NCBI GenBank assembly: GCA_029237695.1
Contig: CM055265.1
Location: 76,580,013 to 76,644,012 of the forward strand
Length of the DNA: 64,000 nucleotides
Origin: Conchocele bisecta
Taxonomy: Eukaryota; Mollusca; Bivalvia; Lucinida; Thyasiridae
Direction: 5' to 3'
This document shows, piece by piece, positions 1-7,660 of this stretch (position 1 is its first letter; every line of letters starts with the position of its first letter). A model generated the notes under the pieces. It did not search any database. It had not been told where the DNA came from and saw nothing but the letters and a program-made list of their open reading frames with translations. The position numbers and the translations under genes were made by a program.

Positions 1-394
1 ACCACACCCATTCCCACGACGATGAACGCGATTTCGCGGTCTTTTTGGGCCTCTGACGGTACATAGAAATCTGAAAGTTGGGGCTCGGGATCCATTGGAT
101 CGAGACTTTTCTGCGGATATGCCAGCGCGTACTCGCGGTTGGCTTCTTCAACGTTCTGGAAAGTTTGCGCGGCGTGATTCTCACGGCGCAGCTCTTCGTT
201 GACCCAGTCCAGATGGGCGGTTCGTTTTTCGACCACGCTTCCTTTGCGCTATTGAGTTGTTCTACAGCTAAATCGTGACGCTTGCGCTCCTCATCCACGT
301 CCGATTTTCCTATTTTCGAGAATATAAAGTTGCTACCGCTGAACGCCAATGCGTTTACAAGTGCGCCACCTATCATTATTCCGATCGAAGCCAT
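1..394 (-). pseudogene. Virus-element membrane protein, 5' part, frameshifted and cut by the window edge
   Basis: Reading leftwards from an ATG at 392-394, the frame encodes a short hydrophobic N-terminus (MASIGIMIGGALVNALAF) and then a charged helical stretch. About 60 codons in, near 200-220, the sensible reading moves to another frame. That frame stays open to the window edge and is rich in acidic and Asn/Glu residues, ending in a new hydrophobic segment (IAFIVVGMG). I read this as one gene with a 1-base frameshift whose C-terminal membrane segment lies outside the window. The layout (hydrophobic N-terminus, coiled-coil middle, hydrophobic C-terminus) suits a small virion membrane or structural protein, but I assign no function. 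It is co-directional with the next four genes. The frame change is seen in the sequence; family membership is inferred from context. Confidence 0.6.
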
Positions 395-628
395 TTATTT
401 CCATATATTAGCAGGTAGAATTCCAACTTTAATTAGATAATCTCGGGTCCAAACTGAGGCCGCTACATCTAAGGTCGCGAGCCCTCCGTCTCTCACAGTA
501 AAGTCCAATTTGGGAGTGGACCCTCCTAGAGCCATCTTTGATAGTCGAGCATACCCGATTCTGAAACCCGATATCACCACGGCGTGATAAAGCGCATTCA
601 CTATCATTTTACCATCTTGTTCAGCCAT
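395..628 (-). CDS. Small 77-aa conserved protein of the virus-like element
   Basis: This intact 77-aa frame starts with ATG at 626-628 and ends directly against the start of the next gene, with no spacer. The N-terminal half (ALYHAVVISGFRIGYARL) is moderately hydrophobic and could be a membrane-associated helix. The C-terminal part alternates hydrophobic and charged residues. The tight packing (stop adjoining the next ATG) and shared strand with its neighbours suggest a block of co-expressed late genes. No enzyme motif is visible. I recognise it only as one of the small proteins that travel with this kind of capsid-bearing element, so the role (virion membrane or scaffold) is a guess. The open frame makes it one of the few undamaged genes here. 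Confidence 0.6.
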   Translation of the reverse strand: MAEQDGKMIVNALYHAVVISGFRIGYARLSKMALGGSTPKLDFTVRDGGLATLDVAASVWTRDYLIKVGILPANIWK

Positions 629-636
629 TGTTATAA

Positions 637-1149
637 TTATTGCATATAAAAGGGATCGCGATCAATGTTTAAATGGGGTTTCGTAACTTTTTTAGGAACA
701 GCCGTTGGAGTGCAATCGGGTTCAACAGTGTTGAGGGCTGTTCTGTTGTAGAGATGGTAAAGCACACTCAGGGTGCCCACAACTGTCAGACCACCACCAA
801 CAAACCACGGGGTCCAATCAGTTGGAGCAATCGGTTCCGGGGGTGTTGTTGCACTCGGAACCGATTGCAGATGTTTTGCTGTCTCTGTCCCCAATCTCGA
901 TTGGAGTTTGGCCTCCCGAAGCTCGGCGAGTATTTTATCTTGTTTAACTTTTCGGGTGGCAGCGGCCGCCCGCCCAGCTGCCTGTCTTTTTGGGTTTTTA
1001 TGTCGTGTAATCGGTTCGAACTCCAACTCCAACGGTGGTTGGTATTGGGTTGGAAGTGCTGTAATCGGGTTCGAAATTGGTGTTGCAATCGGGTTCAACA
1101 GTGTTGAGGGCTGTTCCGTCACTCTCGCGGGTGTGTCTTGTGTCATCAT
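637..1149 (-). CDS. 170-aa single-pass membrane protein of the virus-like element
   Basis: The frame opens with two adjacent Met codons. Residues 1-48 are rich in Pro, Thr, Ile and Asn and are probably disordered. Residues about 50-85 form a very basic Ala/Arg/Lys helix (KNPKRQAAGRAAAATRKVK) that could bind nucleic acid or form a coiled coil. A Pro/Thr linker follows, then one transmembrane helix at about 115-135 (WFVGGGLTVVGTLSVLYHLY) and a short polar tail. It overlaps the read-through region of the upstream 1229-1687 gene. A 33-bp exact repeat occurs twice inside it and is read in two different frames, so part of the C-terminal tail may be recent. Function unknown; a minor virion membrane protein is plausible. 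Confidence 0.6.
   Translation of the reverse strand: MMTQDTPARVTEQPSTLLNPIATPISNPITALPTQYQPPLELEFEPITRHKNPKRQAAGRAAAATRKVKQDKILAELREAKLQSRLGTETAKHLQSVPSATTPPEPIAPTDWTPWFVGGGLTVVGTLSVLYHLYNRTALNTVEPDCTPTAVPKKVTKPHLNIDRDPFYMQ
711..1116. repeat. 33-bp exact direct repeat pair (711-743 and 1084-1116)
   Basis: The same 33 bases occur at 711-743 and 1084-1116 in the same orientation, 373 bp apart, inside one gene. On the minus strand the right copy is read as EQPSTLLNPIA and the left copy, one frame over, as RTALNTVEPDC. Identical DNA with different protein reading points to duplication of DNA rather than a protein repeat. Confidence 0.85.
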
Positions 1150-1228
1150 TTTCTGAGCTTATAGTTCGTGGGCATATATGTCCAAATTGACAGTGTTTAC
1201 CCGTGGTCAACGCGGTTGTCAGTGGAGC

Positions 1229-1687
1229 TTAGTACATTCCAAACTTGTGATAAATTGAGCAGCAGGCTGTTCTAAGAGTGTGTCCTATAAAAGGGTCAGT
1301 CTCTAGATCGTGAATCAACCCCTCGGTGTTTGGTATATTGAGAAGTATACTAACGTCGGTGGCGTACAAATGAGTAGCCGCCGATCCAAGAGTTTTTGTC
1401 ATCTCTGCTCCCAATTTGGATTCGTATCGCGCATACATTTTATCAATCTCCGCATCTGACATCTTATCCACCTGACAAACTGAGAGACGCCTACCGAGAT
1501 AATGCTCCGATTGTCCCCCAGCAACCAGCGCAGCTAGCCGCTCGCGTCGCGCCGCATTTTCATTCGTATCGGCCCCAATCGCGATTGTCAACCCCGATTG
1601 CTCTGTCGGATCATTATCTTTCAGGATGTCAGCAGTTGGAGTTGAGGTTTCTTCCATTATCTGATCGAGAAGTTCGTCGCAGTTCAT
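1229..1687 (-). pseudogene. Virus-element protein of ~150 aa with a premature stop
   Basis: I place the start at the ATG at 1685-1687 (MNCDELLDQ). It lies directly behind the AT-rich motif that recurs near other gene starts. The frame upstream (to 1837) is open, but it runs through that motif and is probably not coding. The protein has an acidic N-terminus and a middle region with KMSDAEIDKMYARYES, predicted helical. It ends at TAA 1229-1231 within a well-formed segment (YHKFGMY). The same frame stays open after this stop into the overlap with the 637-1149 gene and keeps a protein-like composition. The stop therefore looks like a single-base nonsense change. No function is assigned; conserved Cys and aromatic residues near the end suggest a folded domain. 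Frame and stop are seen; the pseudogene call is inferred. Confidence 0.6.
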
Positions 1688-1979
1688 TTTTCTTAAAATT
1701 AATTTAACTATTCTAACAAGTCTCATCACTTTAACATATTTATTTATTACAAAAATAATAAAAGCGCACCACCCGATACTTATGATCACCGTTATGCTCG
1801 CAACAAAGCTCGCAGCGGAACACCAAATTGTTAACATTGTTAACCATTGTTCAGCATTTGTTCAACATTTGCTAAGCATTTCTTCAGCAATTGCTAATTG
1901 AAAAAATTAATTGTTAAGCATTTACTCAGCAGTTACTAATTTCCTTAATTTTTTCAAAATTATTTATTAATTGATAACT
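1688..1979. promoter_or_regulatory. AT-rich spacer between two minus-strand virus-element genes
   Basis: The spacer contains degenerate 13-15 bp repeats of the type GTTCAGCATTTG / GCTAAGCATTTC (1845-1930) and a TTAATTTTTTCAAAATTAT block (1943-1965). At 1688-1704 the minus strand reads TTAATTTTAAGAAAA directly before the ATG. I see no convincing gene here. The first 50 codons of the open frame ending at 1229 cover it, but they look like translated AT-rich DNA. Confidence 0.45.
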
Positions 1980-2606
1980 TTATAAGCAGTTGGTTGGTTG
2001 ATCAGTCTTTAGCAGAAGCTTGGCGTGCTTAGTTTCGGAAAGCATCTGTCGAACCTCCAGGCGCTCCTCGCGCGTTGGGATAACGTCATTCTCTCGAAGA
2101 CAGTCATCGAATGAGTCTCGGTCCTTGCAGTGAAAGAGGGCGACCCATTTCGTTTGCTCGCGCAGATCCTTGAGGACGGCCTTGTATTTTTGAGTGGAGA
2201 TCCATGCGCTTTGCCTCGCATGGCGGCCAGAAAATGCGAGCTCGGAGAGCATGTCCTTCTTTTTGGTCATCGCCGCCTTGGCCGAGCAATCGTCAATCAC
2301 ATATAGGGTGGGCTCACCCTGGAATCTTTGGTATAAACCACGCAACCAATCGTGAAGCCTATCACCCGGGTCAATAACGTATACCTCAGGGTCGGTCCAT
2401 ATCCACGGGCGCCGCTGATAAGTATCGTTGTGCCGCACAGTGGGACACAGGATCACAATGTGACGAAAGGCATCGCGGTAGGACTCCTCGAGCAAGTCGA
2501 GGATGAAAACCGTTTTTCCACATCCTGTCTGCCCACATATTATGGCAGAGTGAGCATCTCCAATCGTGAATTGGTATTGATTGCTAGATGTCTTAATTTT
2601 TTTCAA
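1980..2606 (-). CDS. Genome-packaging ATPase (FtsK/HerA, A32-like)
   Basis: This is a P-loop NTPase of about 208 aa, close to the usual size for A32-type packaging ATPases of double-jelly-roll viruses. Walker A is CGQTGCGKT near residues 24-32. Walker B is LYVIDDCS near residues 101-108, preceded by hydrophobic strands (HIVILCP). A later polar strand with SGRHARQSAWISTQ fits the sensor region (Gln/Asn after a strand). The enzyme would pump viral DNA into preformed capsids. It lies next to the major capsid gene on the same strand, a pairing typical of capsid-bearing DNA elements. The frame has no ATG: it begins with TTG at 2604-2606 (TTGAAAAAAATT), so the start codon has probably been lost. 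Otherwise the domain is intact. The Walker motifs are seen; the assignment to the A32-like clade is inference from size and neighbours. Confidence 0.85.
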   Translation of the reverse strand: MKKIKTSSNQYQFTIGDAHSAIICGQTGCGKTVFILDLLEESYRDAFRHIVILCPTVRHNDTYQRRPWIWTDPEVYVIDPGDRLHDWLRGLYQRFQGEPTLYVIDDCSAKAAMTKKKDMLSELAFSGRHARQSAWISTQKYKAVLKDLREQTKWVALFHCKDRDSFDDCLRENDVIPTREERLEVRQMLSETKHAKLLLKTDQPTNCL

Positions 2607-2695
2607 AATTATATATTAATAAATCGTTAGAATGATTGCTAATTTTCTTAATTTTTTCAAAATTATTAATTAATAAATCGTTAGATGATTGTTTT
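2591..2695. repeat. Duplicated ~48-bp AT-rich intergenic unit
   Basis: Two near-identical copies (about 2591-2638 and 2646-2695) share TTCAAAATTAT followed by TTAATAAATCGTTAG and GATTG. They fill the gap between the capsid gene stop and the ATPase start. They may carry a transcription start or end signal; no protein is encoded. Confidence 0.7.
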
Positions 2696-2701
2696 ATTAA
2701 A

Positions 2702-3997
2702 TCAGTAGATCGCTGATACGTATCGGCCATCTTCGATGTTCAGTTGTGCGTCTGTAATTATATATAAGTACACGTTCAATGGCCCGGCTCCGTCCGCCTC
2801 TTTGGTTATCTGGATCGTCACACCCTCACTAGCGTTCTCAACTTGGCGTCCGCTACCGTGTATTTGGTCATCGTCGCTGGCTCGCATGTCTAGCCATAAC
2901 CCGTATTTGGTATTCAGGAACTCCGCGAGGGAGACGGCCGAGAGGTGCAGGTCTTTGGCAACTGCTGCAACCTCCGGAGAGCGCTTAGAGCCGGCAGCAA
3001 ACTGCTTTCTTACTTCATCCCACTGCTGGTGCGCGCGAAGACCCGCGCTGTAGAGTTGATTGGGGACTCCCTCGATCGTCACCTCTACCTTCGTGATTTT
3101 TGGGTTATATAATTTGTCGGTTTTTCTAGCACCGAACGCGAACCGAGCATCCTCAAACAGCATCAGTATACCTTTCATCGAGCGGGCGGGTACGTTGACA
3201 TTAATATTCCACAATGTGTCGCCTTTGTCTTTCGTCATCTTGCGATGGCGAAGAACTCGGTCGTAAAGTATGGCAACGCGCCCGGCGTACTGGGTTCTGA
3301 TCAATCGCGCGAGTTCGGGCATCGTGACCATGTCGTACTCCAGCGAAACATTGTCGATCGTATACGTCGATAACATGTCGGTGGTTATGAGAACTCTGCC
3401 ATAGTCGTTGAACGTTAGTTCGTATTCGAGGCGGTCAGCCAATGCACTCTGATAGTAGGGCATGTGGCTCTCCAGCAACTCAAAGTCGAGCGGGATGTAG
3501 AAGCGGTTGCCGTAAGCGCCCGCGACCGCGTTGTCACTCGCGTTGTTATCTGTCTTGTTAGCAGCCCCGATTCTAAGTTTGGTTACGTTCTTATTTTTGC
3601 TGGTGTCAATACCCTGATAGACAGCGTTTTCACGCTCTTGTGCCGTCTTCCACAGGTCCTGATAGCAATGGTAGACGTCGCTGTCGTCGATCGACATCAC
3701 CTCATTACCAGAAATCTTTATCATAGTCTTCTTGACTATGGCGCGACCCAGGTTCTGAACGACGGTTCGGTCCTCGTCCGTCGACGTCAGCGAAATAGTG
3801 AAAGCGAGGCGAACAGTACCCGGCACAATAACGTCGTGAGTTCCGAGGTTGGGGAAGCGGACTAAGAGCTGTTGGTTCTGGTCGATCGTCGATGGGTTGT
3901 TCGTAATAACGACACTCTGTCTCACGCCTTTTGCCCCGAGGGGCTCACGCAGTCTGCGGTATGGATTGAGTTTGCGACCGTATTGACTCGAAGACAT
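2702..3997 (-). CDS. Probable double-jelly-roll major capsid protein
   Basis: An intact 431-aa frame from ATG 3995-3997. The first half has the alternating pattern of a capsid jelly roll: a strand-rich N-terminus after VVITNNPSTI, then LGRAIVKKTMIKISGNEV and a Tyr-rich loop. Next comes the segment YIPLDFELLESHMPYYQSAL, which matches the position of the IPL-F motif of double-jelly-roll capsid proteins near the end of the first barrel. A second beta-rich half follows (VTMPELARLIRTQY onward), ending with long strands (EGVTIQITKE, NVYLYIITDAQL). About 430 aa is short but acceptable for such proteins. The packaging ATPase lies beside it and a penton-like gene follows, as expected for a Polinton-like capsid module. 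It would form the capsomers of an icosahedral shell. It has no internal stop, unlike most neighbours. Fold assignment is inference from the pattern and needs profile or structure comparison. Confidence 0.7.
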   Translation of the reverse strand: MSSSQYGRKLNPYRRLREPLGAKGVRQSVVITNNPSTIDQNQQLLVRFPNLGTHDVIVPGTVRLAFTISLTSTDEDRTVVQNLGRAIVKKTMIKISGNEVMSIDDSDVYHCYQDLWKTAQERENAVYQGIDTSKNKNVTKLRIGAANKTDNNASDNAVAGAYGNRFYIPLDFELLESHMPYYQSALADRLEYELTFNDYGRVLITTDMLSTYTIDNVSLEYDMVTMPELARLIRTQYAGRVAILYDRVLRHRKMTKDKGDTLWNINVNVPARSMKGILMLFEDARFAFGARKTDKLYNPKITKVEVTIEGVPNQLYSAGLRAHQQWDEVRKQFAAGSKRSPEVAAVAKDLHLSAVSLAEFLNTKYGLWLDMRASDDDQIHGSGRQVENASEGVTIQITKEADGAGPLNVYLYIITDAQLNIEDGRYVSAIY

Positions 3998-4113
3998 AAT
4001 TAATTTTAAGAAAATTATTGAAATAAATTAAACCCGTTAAGGATTTGCTTTAATACATACATGTAATTAAAATTTTTTGAATAAAAAATTAATGGAATGA
4101 TTACGATATTAAC
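3998..4113. promoter_or_regulatory. Divergent promoter region with a 20-bp AT motif
   Basis: This 116-bp gap separates the minus-strand capsid gene from a plus-strand gene. TTAATTTTAAGAAAATTATT at 4000-4019 is identical to 7590-7609. In plus orientation the motif lies about 95 bp before the ATG at 4114. The rest is AT-rich. Confidence 0.5.
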
Positions 4114-4776
4114 ATGGATGAAATCGGCAGAGACGATTACGTCGATGATTATGATGATGATAACGAAACGCCCTTCATAGAGACTCCAGTTCCAATCCAA
4201 TCGCAATTGGGGGAAATAGGTGGCGCTACCAGCAGCGTTGGTCAAAGTCAGGAATTACTTGATAGAGCTGTAAACGACTACTACAACACTTTGTCAGAAA
4301 TCGGTCTGGTCCCGTCTGTCGGTCGCGACTACTCCAAGTTCGAATTGGATATGCGTGGTAGGTTGCGACTAAAATCATCAAATATCCCGATCATCAACAC
4401 GAATACCGGTAAACCCCTATCGCTAAAAACCATTGCCGGAAACCGGGGCGGTGGCGAAATCATAAAGAACGAACTAGGATTTCCAGATTGGACGCGTGGT
4501 AAAACAATTGTGCCGGCCCGCGCTGTAGAGGCCCTACAGTCTACCGACGAAACTATGGCGAAGACGGCCACCGCGATAGAAACGGTCGAGCTCAGCGAGG
4601 TCCCTCAAATAGCCACCGACGTTATTAACACGATGGATACCACGTTCAGCGAAAACGAAATACTCAACGATGACCCACCGTTACCTCTTCGCGAACTCCG
4701 TGGACTCGATAAGGCTCTACAAACGGTCCGGGGCGAACTGGTCCTTAACCTCTCCAAAACTCACGGCGCTGGATGA
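4114..4776 (+). CDS. Virus-element structural protein, N-terminal part (220 aa)
   Basis: The N-terminus is very acidic (DDYVDDYDDDNE) and is followed by a Pro/Ile/Gln tail containing a CCAAT-palindrome sequence. The globular-looking middle has a segment RGGGEIIKNELGF. The C-terminus is a charged amphipathic helix (LRELRGLDKALQTVRGEL) that stops at 4774-4776. The next open frame starts four bases earlier (ATGA overlap) and begins with the same kind of charged helix. I think the two frames are one gene broken by a frameshift around 4750-4776, giving an original protein of about 420 aa with a coiled-coil middle and hydrophobic C-terminus. If real, the overlap could instead be a programmed shift. 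No enzymatic motif is seen; a minor capsid or internal membrane protein is the best guess. Confidence 0.6.
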   Translation: MDEIGRDDYVDDYDDDNETPFIETPVPIQSQLGEIGGATSSVGQSQELLDRAVNDYYNTLSEIGLVPSVGRDYSKFELDMRGRLRLKSSNIPIINTNTGKPLSLKTIAGNRGGGEIIKNELGFPDWTRGKTIVPARAVEALQSTDETMAKTATAIETVELSEVPQIATDVINTMDTTFSENEILNDDPPLPLRELRGLDKALQTVRGELVLNLSKTHGAG

Positions 4777-5375
4777 ACTATATCGCGCTAGAAGAAAGAA
4801 AACTGGAGGAAGAAGCCGGTGACGATAGAGAATCTACCGAGCGGATCGCCGAACGACTGCGGTCTTTGCGGGACGAAAGAGAAGCTCGCTTCGAGGCCGC
4901 CTCGGCTAACCGTGAGGCTCTCCGCACACAAATAAGTCGGATCCGCGAAACAATATCGAGGGTTCTGCACGAGGACACGACACTCGGTGAGCGTCTTCGC
5001 ACTCTGTTCAGAGAGCAGGGCGTCACGATAGCAAGCATCCTCGCAGCTGTCGGCATGACTATATCAACCATAGTTCTAGCTTTCACTGGTGGTGCGGCGC
5101 CACCACCCGCGCCACCACCAGCACCCGCGCCATCCGGTGGAGCCAAGGAGTGGGTCAAAAAACAACTAAAAGCCCTCGCCAATCTTCTAGCTAAATTAGC
5201 TGGAAAGGCGGCTGCCGCACTACTTGGACTGATCGGAAGAATCGTTTCTTACTTGTTATCTATATTATCAAAAACGGTCGGATGGCTCGCCAATAATACT
5301 TGGGCTTTAATCGTGGCAATCGCCGGTCTCCTACTATTCTCTGCCAGAGAGTTCCTACAACCAAAGCGCGAGTAG
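4773..5375 (+). CDS. Coiled-coil plus membrane protein of the virus-like element (200 aa), likely C-terminal part of the preceding gene
   Basis: Residues 1-65 form a strongly charged coiled coil (long runs of E, R and A). A conserved-looking helix follows (HEDTTLGERLRTLFREQG), then a first hydrophobic segment at about 83-105 (VTIASILAAVGMTISTIVLA). A Pro/Ala linker (APPPAPPPAPAP) leads to an amphipathic Ala/Leu/Lys stretch (LKALANLLAKLAGKAAAALL). A second hydrophobic block (VSYLLSIL, WALIVAIAGLLLF) ends near the C-terminus. The layout suggests a membrane-inserting virion protein; that role is inference. The ATG overlaps the stop of the upstream frame by ATGA and sits where a coiled coil is already under way. 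I therefore favour a frameshift-broken single gene over two independent ones. Confidence 0.6.
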   Translation: MNYIALEERKLEEEAGDDRESTERIAERLRSLRDEREARFEAASANREALRTQISRIRETISRVLHEDTTLGERLRTLFREQGVTIASILAAVGMTISTIVLAFTGGAAPPPAPPPAPAPSGGAKEWVKKQLKALANLLAKLAGKAAAALLGLIGRIVSYLLSILSKTVGWLANNTWALIVAIAGLLLFSAREFLQPKRE

Positions 5376-5417
5376 TCCTATCACCACGAGGGCGACGACG
5401 AGCCCTAATTTCTCCTC

Positions 5418-6799
5418 CTAGTGTGTTGTGCTTCCAATTTCACACAATCTGCGATTGGTGTTGATGATTGGTGTTTCTCCAATCGCGATTAGTCTGTTGA
5501 CGATTGAATTGGGGGAACTCAATTCGTGAATTGGGGGTGTGGGTGAAACAACGGGTTCAAATGAACTTGATGGGGTGGCCAATTCGTGAATTGGGGGTTT
5601 TATGAAATCTTCTTCAAATTTATTTGAATTTACAACTCCACGCCCGATCATATCCGTGTTCACGTTACCGTTGTGGCCGATTTTTTGATTGGCGGTGCCG
5701 ATTACGATCTGATTATTGTAACCGTCAACCGGGTCGTCTCGTAGTATCATATTGCTCGGCGCCATATAAAGACCTATTCCAAATACATAGTCTACTGGGG
5801 TGCTGGCATTCTGCAAAACGTCTTGATAATTCTGGATCGCCTTCTCCAGGTCCACCCTAGCTGAGATGGCGTCCTCTACAAGTGCCAAGAATTGTTTTTG
5901 TGCATCAAACGCTATTCCCGTGCCCAGTATAGAACTGCGAGTTTGCTTCTGTGCGCCGAGGATGGCCCAGACGTACGTGCGAATGGAGTCGTTGACGCGA
6001 GTAACCCCGGCCTGCGTGAACCCTAGACCCGTATCTAACATAAATGCACCCCACGCGTCCTGAACCTCAGCAGCCTGCTGTATGTAATCGACGTGAGCCC
6101 GTTTCGGAGGTAACATTTTACAAGAAAACACGCCACAGTGCCGACCTCCAGACACTTCCGGCCCGAATTTCATCGTCGCGGGGTCAAAATTCCCGGCGTT
6201 CCGACTGACGATGTGGTCGCGGAGTGTCGTGTCTAAAATCAGTCTGCGTCCAATTCCCGGACTGGCCCCGAATGAGAACGTCCCCGAGGCCGGTGCTGGT
6301 AGGAAATGCTTTCTGTCTCCAGTCCGCGTCTTTTGAAACGTTAAATTCGTTACACAGTCTTTCAAACGCCATACGGTCGTATGCGTTGGAAATGGGATCC
6401 CAGGCGTCGTCTTGAGGTAGTGAAATACCTAGTTCTTTGAGAATCCTCCTAATAGTATAATACCGTGAAAGTTGTAGACACTTCGGAGCATGACATCTTG
6501 GATGTCAGATGGTCTTTATGTGAAACTCCACACCCGGTGTTGCGCACCATACAGCGAAATTTATTTGGTTCTGCCAAAACTGCATCGGTGTTTGCTTTCC
6601 ACCCGTTTACCGCCTCCATCGTAGTAATCTTGGGCAGCCTATATTGTTCAAAGATGTCGGGGAAGTTGGTGGCAAAGCCGCTGTCCGGTCTAACCGTTAC
6701 GGTTGGGTGTACAAGGCGGTTAACAACGTCTTTTTGCGTGTATTTACCTCCGACCGCGTACTTTGCATTAGAGTTAAAGCTAAATGCTTTGGTATCCAT
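5418..6799 (-). pseudogene. Virus-element structural gene broken by two frameshifts
   Basis: Three consecutive minus-strand frames read as one protein of about 455 aa. The first runs from ATG 6797-6799 to about 6480. The second covers about 6480 to 6310 and the third about 6310 to the stop at 5418. The first frame is protein-like up to its Lys/Asp/His-rich end, then collapses. The next frame immediately continues with a Leu/Arg/Tyr-rich helix, and the third restores a beta-rich, Gly-rich region (SGTFSFGASPGIGRRLILDTT). Residues 90-180 of the last frame are helical. Its C-terminal 60 residues are Pro/Ser/Ile-rich with two PPIHEL repeats encoded by palindromic CCAATTCGTGAATTGG DNA. The gene is divergent from the penton-like gene with only 14 bp between start codons. 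Function unknown; the position among capsid genes suggests a virion component. The breaks could be true mutations or sequencing errors. Confidence 0.6.
5513..5600. repeat. Short repeat of CAATTCGTGAATTGGGGG units
   Basis: Two copies (about 5520-5537 and 5580-5597) encode the PPIHEL repeats of the gene on the opposite strand. The core CCAATTCGTGAATTGG is a near-palindrome and resembles CCAATCGCGATT at 5478-5491 and CCAATCGCAATTGG at 4196-4209. Confidence 0.7.
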
Positions 6800-6813
6800 T
6801 GAAAGATATTATT

Positions 6814-7593
6814 ATGTTTGCTACTATCACTAATGTTCAAAAAGAGAGTTGTGAACTTCAAAAATCAATCGACAACTGCTGCGGAAAACGCCTGGTGGGC
6901 CTCAGATCAATCACGTTCACGGTCGGGTGGAAAAACATTGAAATGCATAAGTATATCTCCGGAATAGAACGGGCAGAGGGTATCTATTCCGGAGATGGTA
7001 TAGATCTAGAGGACTCCGATAGTCCTACAGAAACAAGGAGACGCCTTCGGGAAGCAGTTGTCGTATTACTTCCTGGCCTTTCGGGTTTCGGAGATGTCCA
7101 AGCTTTAATCGCAACGAATATGCCTGGTAATGGCACTCTCGCAGTCTCAAAAGCCACGGGGCTTGCGACATTGTCCGCTGATAAAAAATTAGAGATCACT
7201 CCGGGGTTGGCCTCAATGTTAGGATTTAAATTTGCACCCCCTTACAACGAGTATGAAGGGTTTCGTACCCCGTTGAACTTTGTCTTCCCCGTGGGTGAGC
7301 ACCGCGGCGATACCCCAGTAAACTTCGCCTTCACGAAAACTCTCAGGGTACACCTGGATCGGGTGAACACATCGTACAACACGGTAGACGGCACTCCCAG
7401 CACATTACTGAAAACTGTGCCCGCCAGCGACTGTTTCTATGGTGAGACTGTGACCTTAGACTTCCCACACCCCGAGATGAAAGTTTTGGAATCGGGACAT
7501 ATGCACGAGTTGAAGATTTCTATTCTTGATGATAAAGGGCGAGAGTTGAAGAACGATTACCCGATTTCGGTCGTCCTAGAAATTTCAAATTAA
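6814..7593 (+). CDS. Probable penton / minor capsid protein
   Basis: I take the ATG at 6814-6816 (MFATITNVQKE) as the start. The earlier ATG-initiated frame would overlap the divergent gene. The result is about 259 aa. The N-terminal half has a Gly/Glu-rich region and a segment YISGIERAEGIY. The C-terminal 110 residues have a strand-rich pattern (LRVHLDRV, LLKTVPASDCFYGETVTLDF, HELKISILDDKGREL, ISVVLEIS). That layout strongly recalls the end of single-jelly-roll penton proteins of Polinton/adintovirus-like elements, in which a strand, a DD-G turn and a final strand close the barrel. It would sit at the capsid five-fold vertices. The frame is intact, like the major capsid gene. Its divergent start sits 14 bp from the minus-strand gene, so the two promoters must overlap. 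The penton assignment is by pattern only. Confidence 0.6.
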   Translation: MFATITNVQKESCELQKSIDNCCGKRLVGLRSITFTVGWKNIEMHKYISGIERAEGIYSGDGIDLEDSDSPTETRRRLREAVVVLLPGLSGFGDVQALIATNMPGNGTLAVSKATGLATLSADKKLEITPGLASMLGFKFAPPYNEYEGFRTPLNFVFPVGEHRGDTPVNFAFTKTLRVHLDRVNTSYNTVDGTPSTLLKTVPASDCFYGETVTLDFPHPEMKVLESGHMHELKISILDDKGRELKNDYPISVVLEISN

Positions 7594-7660
7594 TTTTAAG
7601 AAAATTATTTAGAATTAAACGCATGTTCGTAATTTATATATATTATCAACATTATTGAAA
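7590..7660 (+). promoter_or_regulatory. AT-rich spacer before the spike gene with the shared 20-bp motif
   Basis: TTAATTTTAAGAAAATTATT at 7590-7609 overlaps the stop codon of the penton-like gene and is identical to 4000-4019. The remaining spacer (TATATATATTATCAAC) leads to the ATG at 7661. It is a candidate promoter or combined terminator/promoter. Confidence 0.45.

Noticed and set aside
673..1107. Plus-strand frames of 127-144 aa opposite the 637-1149 gene
   Set aside because: They are shadows of the minus-strand gene, Cys/Arg-rich without domain pattern.
1688..1837. N-terminal hydrophobic extension of the 1229-1837 frame as a real membrane helix
   Set aside because: It covers the AT-rich promoter-like motif and lacks the composition of the neighbouring coding sequence; the ATG at 1687 is a better start.
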